In this document: positions 56,686 to 64,000 of the stretch, one piece after another
Layout of the letters: every line of letters begins with the position of its first letter
Position numbering within the stretch: position 1 is the stretch's first letter
Source: Erythroxylum novogranatense
Lineage: Eukaryota > Streptophyta > Magnoliopsida > Malpighiales > Erythroxylaceae
Assembly (NCBI GenBank): GCA_029891385.1
Contig: CM057225.1
Coordinates: 74,867,387 to 74,931,386 of the forward strand
Length of the DNA: 64,000 nt
Direction of reading: 5' to 3'
The notes under the pieces: model-generated
The model's input: the letters and a program-made list of their open reading frames with translations, nothing else
What the model was told of the DNA's origin: nothing
Database searches by the model: none
Program-made: the position numbers and the translations under genes

Positions 56686-57466
56686 ATGGCTTCCCTTGAG
56701 TATCACAGCCTCTGTTCCATTGCCGTGACTCTCCACCTGGTTCTGCTACCCACAGCCTCCTCTACGATAGCCGATTGCGCTCCACGTCTTCTACCACTTA
56801 CCCCATGTGCCCCTTTCGTACAAGGCACAAGCCCTTCACCACCACGGTCCTGCTGTGACAACCTCAAGCGCCTCTACACCCTTTACCCTGGTTGCATCTG
56901 CCAGTTGCTCAACAACCCCAACCTTAACGCCTTCCCGATTAACAGGACTTTGGCCCTCCAGCTTCCTTCTCTTTGCAACCTCCCAAATGCCATCTCTGTT
57001 TGTTCAGGTTTAGTTCCTCAGCATATTGTGATCATCAAGCTGCCGCTACCCTTGAGTTTGTTGCCACTATATTTACTATGCTTTTTTCTTTTTTCTTGTT
57101 GAAGGGGTTCCTCAAGCGTCTCCCACTTCACCTGCTTCTCAAGTTTCACTAGGAGCACACGCAAATTCCTCCGCTGGAGCACCCACATCCAACTCTTCCA
57201 TTGCTGGTATGCACAAGGCTCGTACAAGTTTTATTATGATTTCGTCATACTACTTCGATTATTCCAAAGGAGTTAGATAGTTGGATGTTAATTTCCTGCT
57301 AATGCTCTGTATATTATCTGGTATTTCAGCTTCTCCTTTGATCGAAGTGGCGCCAAGACCTTTAATCATGGGTTTAGGACACGCAAGTGCACCAGTTCCT
57401 TCACTTTTGTTCACCCTGCCTCTGGTAACGATGCTATTTACCAAGGAAATTGCTGTGATTAATTGA
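56686..57466 (+). CDS. GPI-anchored-type non-specific lipid transfer protein (3 exons)
   Basis: Exons 56686-57007, 57105-57206 and 57330-57466 give 561 nt (186 residues) with GT-AG introns. An N-terminal signal peptide (MASLEYHSLCSIAVTLHLVL, then LPTASS) is followed by the eight-cysteine motif in order: DC, PC, SCC, GCIC, LC and VC (residues about 31-106). A Ser/Pro/Ala-rich linker comes next (SPTSPASQ, SSAGAPTSNSS). The hydrophobic C-terminus (VPSLLFTLPLVTMLF) could serve as a GPI-attachment signal, although it ends with a short hydrophilic KEIAVIN. Proteins of this group bind lipids at the cell surface and take part in cuticle or wall lipid deposition. Confidence 0.9.
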
Positions 57467-58406
57467 GTCTGCTGAGAAAATAGGTTTTGACCGTAATTCA
57501 TGGGACTCATGTTTTGGAATCAGGACCTATATTGTTACCAACTGTTCCAATGTGATCACTTCCTCAAATTCTACAAATCCACTGAGCCTTTTTAAGATGC
57601 TTCAGAAATATCTTTTATTTCTAACTTTGACCGGAAATTGGAGTCACCCAAGGACAGATATTTATAATCAAACACTAATAAAACTCTTGGCACCGCAATG
57701 CTTCTTAGGGATAACTCAGGGACGTCAAAACTTAAGGGCATGAAGAGTTGCGAACAAAATTTTCATACTTTTATAACTCATTTAATGTTGAAACCCACTC
57801 ACCATCTGAAACCAATACACAGCAAGCTTACTTCCACTTTTGGAAGCAGTAAAAGGGTTCATATGATTGGAGACACAGAATCTACATCCATAAGAAGGAG
57901 ATGTGTAACAGTTGGTTCCTTCATTGGGTTTCAAATAAACAGGTGCAATCCAAATCTCACAGAAATTTTCAAGTGCATATCAAATTACTTAACAACTGAA
58001 CCATTCCCATTTTTTCAAGTTCCAGTCTCCAGAGCAGTAAAAGTAAGAATAAATTGAAACCCTGCCTAGAAGCTATTCTCTTCACCATTAGTATGAAAAC
58101 TATTAGGAAATTAAATTTCAGCACATTTGGAAACATGTATTGACTGAGAAAAGCTTTTAATTCCACTACATCAATGACGTGATCAAATGAAATGAAAAAC
58201 AAAAACTAGAATGTTGGTGCAACTGTGCAAAATATCAGCCTGCCAAACATTTCAATTATGTGCTAGGAAATTCTTCCTGCATGACCATATGTCAAGCACT
58301 TGAATACATTCAAGAAGTAACAGGATACAATGCCTGTTGTAGGATTGCTATTCTCCCTAGAAGTAAGCCTATATCACAAAGTAGGAGCAATTACTTTTTC
58401 AAGTGA
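57467..58406. other. Intergenic between convergent genes
   Basis: Contains 3' UTRs of the lipid transfer gene (plus) and of the membrane protein gene (minus). On the minus strand about 57860-57930 encodes a short run EPTVTHLLLMDVDSVSPII and a stop. It looks coding, but no start, splice context or family was recognised. Confidence 0.4.
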
Positions 58407-59707
58407 CTATTCCAAACTAGGAGCCACCTCCGTTGGATTGGACTCAAACACATCAGAATTAGATCCTTCAGGTTCTTCCAGCAGGTCGCCTGATTTAATC
58501 GACTCCTTGTATATAGGAGTCTCCTTGAAATCTGTAGCCCCTTGATTGTATGTAGCCACGGCAATTCCACAAGCAATTAGCTGTCAAAAGTTTGAAGTTA
58601 AGTTAGAAAACTAGTTTCACTACGTTACAGTAAGAGTGGTTACCAAAGCATATAAAACTGCAACATGAATTGCTAAACTGGACCATAAAAATGTCAAGGC
58701 CGTTTGATGGGACCTGGCAAGCCTGATGTGGGGAAGTCAAGCATCATATTTTTTAAAGCTCTGGGAACGCAAAGAATTCTGATACAAATTAGAGCGTGAA
58801 TCTTGATCAGACAAGGAACCTCTGCCTGGCGGTGTTAAAATCACTCAAGTGGAAGATATCAAGGCGGAGTTCATTTTGGAAGACACTAATATTTGACACA
58901 TACACACTCTATCAAGCTCGCATTATGAAAATAATAACACAATAAGGGATATCCTTCGTTTTTCTAATTCGCAGACATGTAGCTGTGACTCGTGAAACAA
59001 ACAAGAACTTCAAGGAAGTATCAATGCGGAGACGGACGATTGTAAACATCAATTTCGAGTACTTGTCTATTTTGTCTTAACTCACACATTAAAAAGGAGA
59101 AGAAAAGATGGCAACTTCTAGGATTCAGAATGCCATTTTGATTAAAACACTATCTATCTCTTGTTTTCTTTTCCTCGTTCAGGTTGCTTACAATTGTTAC
59201 AAATTAGAGCTGACATAACAGAAACAAACGTAACAGACTAGAATCATACTACGAAGCAAAAAGAACACATACCGCGAAGAGAATGCCAAATGCCCACAAG
59301 TACTGCACGAAAAAGCCGAGAGCATCCCACTGAGGACCCTCCCAAAAGTCCGGTTCATCACCTGGAAGCTTAGGCATAACAAAACCATCATCCACCACTC
59401 CACTAACACTCACACCACCCTCCTCATTTTCAACGTCACCAACTTTAATCCCAAAACTCCGGTCTTGATCAACCACTTCTTGGTCCGTGGTAGTGGTCGA
59501 GCTCCTCCGGTTCTTGCCGTCAAAACGACCACTTCGTGAACTGAACTTCTTGGCTGAAACTATGTGAAGAGAGGCTCTTCTTGGTGAAACTGGAAGTATG
59601 AATTGGAGACGCCGTGGTTGGAAGGTGTGCGTGTCGGTTCTTGTGGCAGTGGTGTGGAGGATTGTGCCTCCGCCACCACCGCTGCTGTTTGGTAGGAAGA
59701 GAGCCAT
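58407..59707 (-). CDS. Probable plastid membrane protein, unknown function (2 exons)
   Basis: Exon 1 is 59273-59707 (145 codons, ATG at 59705-59707) and exon 2 is 58407-58580 (57 codons plus TAG), joined by a GT-AG intron in phase 0, giving 202 residues. The first 60 or so residues are rich in Ser, Thr and Arg with few acids, suggesting a chloroplast transit peptide. The mature part has VMPKLPGDEPDFWEGPQWDA. A membrane segment spans the exon junction (FFVQYLWAFGILFA continuing LIACGIAVATYN). A hydrophilic acidic tail follows, with DLLEEPEGSNSDVFE and APSLE at the end. I do not recognise the family. The compact conserved-looking core suggests a thylakoid or envelope protein. Confidence 0.8.
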
Positions 59708-59818
59708 GTTTGTGCGAATGGATGAGAACCTTCGACTTTGCTTTGTGTGGACGAGAATGATATTAGATTGTCAGATATACAAAGATAAATCGTATGACTA
59801 TCAAAAGATTAGGAATCA

Positions 59819-60600
59819 ACCTCACAAATGATAACATAAATAGAATGAATAAAATGGTAATAGAAATAAATATTATTATTATAATTATGATGTATAATTA
59901 GGAGGAAGAAATAGTTATTATTAATATTAATAGTGCTTTATAAAATATATTATAATTAATTAATTATAAAATGAACTATATTTTAATTAATGAATAAATT
60001 ATATTTTAAATAATTATATTACAATTAATTAATTAATAATAATATTTTAATTAATAAATAGTTATAAATTATATTTTAAATAATTATATTACAATTAATT
60101 AATTAATAATAATATTTTAATTAATAAATAGTTATATTTTAATTAATAATAATATTTTAATTAAATATAATGATATTAATTATATTTTAATTAATTAATT
60201 AATTAATTACAATATTTTAATTAAAATATTATTATATTTTAATTAAAATATTGTAATTAATTAATTAAAGTATTTTAATTAATTATAGTGTAATTAATTA
60301 TTTAATTGATTTCACCGTAAATTTGATTATTGAAATTAAAACTTTTTTATGAAGTTATTTGGCTCATAATTATATTTTGATACTTTTCTAATTTCTACCT
60401 TTTATCTATCATCTATATATATATATAAAATAAAAACATAACAATCATTTTCATTTCTCTCTCCTATTAGAGGAATGGAGGATTGCCCAAAACTAAGGAA
60501 TAAAACTCTAAAGTTTTGAATGATAGATTCATATCAAACATCAATTTTCATTCCATACTCATATCCCTTTTCCCATACCCCAAACAAATACACCCTAAAC
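59819..60600. repeat. AT-rich minisatellite-like repeat
   Basis: About 59940-60310 is made of variants of ATTTTAATTAATTA, including a near-perfect 62-bp tandem duplication (60000-60061 and 60069-60130 share AAATAATTATATTACAATTA). Flanking sequence at 59850-59900 resembles that at 42440-42500. No coding sequence. Confidence 0.7.
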
Positions 60601-61766
60601 AAAAAAATTAATTTAAAATTTCAAAATATTTTAAAACTAAATATAATGTTAATTACAAAGCCTAAACTCCAAATTCATTTATTTTTTTTGGAAATGACAA
60701 CTAAGTCTAGGCTTAATTCAGGGCTCGAGTCCAAAATTTCTAAAGCTTGAAGCTCAACCCTTATAAGCAAAATGATGATGTTTTATATTTTTAATTTTAA
60801 AATAATTTAGGCGAGTTACACTTGACCCGAGGGCCTAAGTCAGTGAACCATGACTCCAACAATCTGAGATCGGGCCTTGGTGAGCCCAAGCGTGGATTGC
60901 CTCAGTGTTATTCCTAATTTTTATTAAAATGTTATTATTTATATTTCAAGTTTTGATATTCGTGATACATCCTAATCCTAAGAAAATAAATTTTCTTTTA
61001 TTTTTTAATAGAAATATTTCTTAAAAATTAAGAGAATAATTTTTATATAATTCAAGAGGTAACATAATTTATTAGTATCCCTTTATCATTTTTAATAAAT
61101 ATATTTAAAAATTAAGATACAATATAAATATTTTCAAACATTACAAAAACAATATTAGTGGGAGTCTGTTAAAGTGTGAGGTTTGAAAAGATTCAATAGT
61201 ACGCAACCTTACCCTTATCTGATAAATAGACTATTTTCAAAAATATTTTCAAATAATTGCATTAACAAAACCAAAGCAAAAGTAAATAAGTATGTACAAT
61301 GATAAATACAAAATGCCTACATCAAATAAGATTCATAGAATATAATGTATATTTTTTCATATCAATACAAAGTAAGAGATGGAAGTCAACCTTATTCTTG
61401 TATGATATTTAGTTTTCATTAGGGCTTTAAATAGGGTTAGCTCATTAAATTCTCTAAAGAGCTCAATTGCAAACAATGTTACTATTAAGAAAGCTCATTA
61501 TTCCAATTCCTTAGCTCAATTATTTTTATAAAACCTAATCATACATCTAAACTTGGATTAATAAGATAATGCCCTCTGGACCTTTAATACTTTTGGTTCT
61601 TTCACTAATTTCTCATGTAGAAGTTTCCTTAGAGCATAAGCTCTAAAACTTCCTCGGAGCAAACTTATTTGGTATCCCCATGTTAGCCCCATAGCTTCCC
61701 TCATACAGTAGCTAGCCATTAAATGGAGGTCATCAACAATTTATAGAGTGAAAATGTACAAGAACA
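60601..61766. other. Intergenic, no recognised feature
   Basis: AT-rich, apart from about 60810-60900, which is richer in G and C (GACCCGAGGGCCTAAG, GAGCCCAAGCGTGGATTGCC). That block may belong to an unidentified repeat. Confidence 0.4.
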
Positions 61767-62165
61767 CACTACAACAAAAATGACATACAGTAACACTAGA
61801 TAATAACACTTTTGACAATATGTTATAAAATACCTATCTATGATAACATTATATCTTAAAATGTTATGATTCTTAATTTGATAAGTAACACTTTATGATT
61901 TTGTAACATATAATTTATCATTGATAACAATTTTTTAAGTGTTACTAAACATTATAAAAGGTTACTATTTTAAGATGTTACGAAAGAGATGTAAAATAAT
62001 GGCACTTTATATGAGTTGTTTTAATAATAAATTTATAACACTTTATATGAGTTATCTTAATATCATAAAATAATATCAACTGATTTGAGTTACCTTAATA
62101 ATGTAAAATAATAACATTTCACATAAGTTACCTTAGTAAATGTAAAATAATAACACTTTAGAAAA
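61767..62165 (+). mobile_element. CACTA transposon terminus with subterminal repeats
   Basis: Starts CACTACAACAAAAATGAC, the typical terminal inverted repeat of plant CACTA (En/Spm) elements. About 400 bp with many copies in both orientations of an ATAACACTTT-like or GTTATTATTTTAC-like subterminal motif follow. Only one end is present; the sequence then meets LTR-like DNA at about 62166. No transposase was seen. Confidence 0.8.
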
Positions 62166-64000
62166 TAATCGAGTGCGCGTAAATCAGAAAACAAGTTGGG
62201 CCCACGATACGAACATATTTTCAATCAAAATACTATTTCAGAAATCAATTTACAATTATAACAATATCCAATTGGGGCCCTAAAACAAGACAGTACTATT
62301 CTGCGAAGTTTGCAGAGTTACAAATTTACAATAATACCGAATAACTCAAATGCAGATGTGAAACTGATCCCGACCTCAAACTCTAACTCTCTTGCAGTAA
62401 TCATACTCCCGTTTGTCTAACGGGGTACTCTTCGATCCCTGAAAAATAGTTGCAATGTTGGGTGAGTTTGCGAACTCAATGAGAAACCATCATCGATGGT
62501 TCACTCAATTCATGCATATACACACAATTTACCAAATTTTACATACGATCACATTTCTCAAATGTGAGGCGGTTCGCCTTTCATACAATTTATATTCAAT
62601 CATATCAAGTATGCAATGCACATGTGACACTGTCCAATTTATTACGGTGTTGTGACCGAGCGCCTATCAGTGATCAGTAATCAGACGCGTCTAGGGAGTA
62701 GGAAAGCCCTCAAGGTATGCACTAACTCCCCTCGAGCTCGAGGCTCGGTTCAGTACAGTGTGTCGGTGGGCTTAAATCCTAATCTGATGAGCTGTGGCTC
62801 TAACGTTATCGCTCCGGTCCTGTTGTCATTATCTGATCTTGCTCTTATGCATGAATGCATATGCTCCAATTTCTATTTACAGTCATTTACATTTCAATTG
62901 TCATTTTCATTCCTTCGGACCTTCAGTCCGGTATTTTAGTCATATGCATTCACAATTTATTTCATTTATGCATTCATAGCCATTTACACACAATAGCACT
63001 TCAATATCAACTTTCCAATATTTCGGACACCCATAGTCCGAAATCAATCAAAATCACACATACATATCCATCCGTTATCTCCACATGGCATCTAGGCGTA
63101 ATATGAAACACACATAGATTGAGAAACCAACTAGGTTACTCACCTGAACTTCCGAGCTACCTGCCTGGAAGTCTCAGCAATACTCATGGAATATCGATCC
63201 ATCGGAGCCTCTATAACAGTCAAATAATATCCATTACAAAATGCACAGTCAAAATAATTTGATGATGCACATGCCTCGAATAAAAGATTTACTATGCTTA
63301 TTCATGACTTTCCCGGTACTATTTCCCCTTTTCCACTCTCTTTTGTCAAATTCTAACTTTCCACTCAATTGTTCAATAATAATTCACTTCCAAATCAATA
63401 ATATATGATGGAATTCCATCAATTTCATTTCTAATATTCAGCCAATTTATCAAGTCATACTCGCTAGGGTATTACCTCAAAATCAATATCACTATTCTCT
63501 ATATCAAATTCATCCTTTATGCTCAGTTCTAAATTCCCAATAACATTGAATTTATTTTCAAAGTCTCACACTATACCCCCAATTATCAAGAACAATCCTA
63601 AGATTGCAATTCAGTCACATTTTTAACTTTCTTTCTATAATTGAGATCTCAAAAACCTGAATTCAAACTCTCATTCTTTTCCTCAATTGTAGACCTCTTT
63701 CTCTAGATCATAACGAATCAAAAATCATCCCAATTGGAGGTCTACACCAAAAGTTATGCCCCTAAAACCAAACTATATTCATTCAGAAAAACACCTCGCC
63801 ATGACGTGAGGGCGTTAAATCAGCATGCGACAAGCGCTTCGCCATGGCGACAAGGATAGCTCGCCTCGACGTGGAAGGTTGGGGAGGCTCGCCGCGACGT
63901 GCTTCAGTAAGCTCGCCTCGGCGAGAACACAATTTTGCCGCGACGTGCGGCCTTCCAGTCGTCTTCTCTGACGAGTTTCTCCCTCTTTACTCTCTCAAAA
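62166..64000 (+). mobile_element. Second LTR of the 5212-8212 family, truncated at window end
   Basis: Clear similarity to 5212-8212 in the same orientation. Examples are ATGTTGGGTGAGTTTGCGAA and CTCAATGAGAAACCATCATC at 62455-62505 versus 5688-5735, and GAGAAACCAACTAGGTTACT at 63120 versus 6410. Sequence equivalent to the first 300 bases of the family is missing or unrecognisable. At 63785-63960 a run of CTCGCC, GACGTG and CGCGACGTG units replaces the looser GC-rich block of the first copy (7070-7230). Reading frames here have no known domain. Confidence 0.75.

Noticed and set aside
56807..57013. Alternative frame over the lipid transfer exon
   Set aside because: Shadow of exon 1, which has the eight-cysteine motif and signal peptide in the other frame.
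1..64000. A bacterial-type defence system, CRISPR array or prophage
   Set aside because: The window is plant nuclear DNA with spliced genes and retrotransposons. No regularly spaced repeats with unique spacers were seen.

Overview
The window is nuclear DNA from a flowering plant, most likely a eudicot. Evidence: genes with GT-AG introns whose products match plant-specific families, an Asp-tRNA gene of the plant type, and abundant plant LTR retrotransposons, LINE, SINE, TRIM and CACTA sequence. No species can be named from the sequence alone, and no prokaryotic, organellar or CRISPR features were seen.

Positions 1-30000 are a nest of retrotransposons with no host gene. An old Athila-like Ty3/gypsy remnant on the minus strand (gag-protease at about 2990-4614, resuming at 29166) was split by a Ty1/copia element (4615-29165, 5-bp duplication CCAAC). 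That copia element was then hit twice. A 3.0-kb solo LTR of another gypsy-type family sits in its left LTR (5212-8212). A complete but dead Athila-like element on the minus strand (12540-25853, duplication CTTTT) sits in its pol region. The left edge (1-2365) holds an LTR end of the solo-LTR family and the 3' end of another Athila-like element.

Positions 31700-59710 hold the genes. In order they are: CASP, a Golgi coiled-coil membrane protein with 19 coding exons (31725-41189); tRNA-Asp(GTC) (44797-44868); an organelle-type peptidyl-tRNA hydrolase with 8 exons (44921-47268); two adjacent minus-strand heavy-metal-associated (HMA) domain genes (53372-53895 and 54579-55070); a GPI-anchor-type lipid transfer protein (56686-57466); and a probable plastid membrane protein of unknown function (58407-59707, minus). 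All of these reconstruct as uninterrupted reading frames once introns are removed. Between them lie LINE remnants, an Au-like SINE tail, a fold-back element and AT-rich repeats.

The most unusual object is a miniature LTR retrotransposon (TRIM) at 41354-42208. It has three LTRs, two internal segments and a 5-bp duplication TAATA. Its middle LTR carries about 100 nt of the 5' end of 18S rRNA, starting exactly at the first base of mature 18S. The junctions fit template switching during reverse transcription.

The right edge (61767-64000) holds a CACTA transposon terminus abutting a second LTR of the solo-LTR family.
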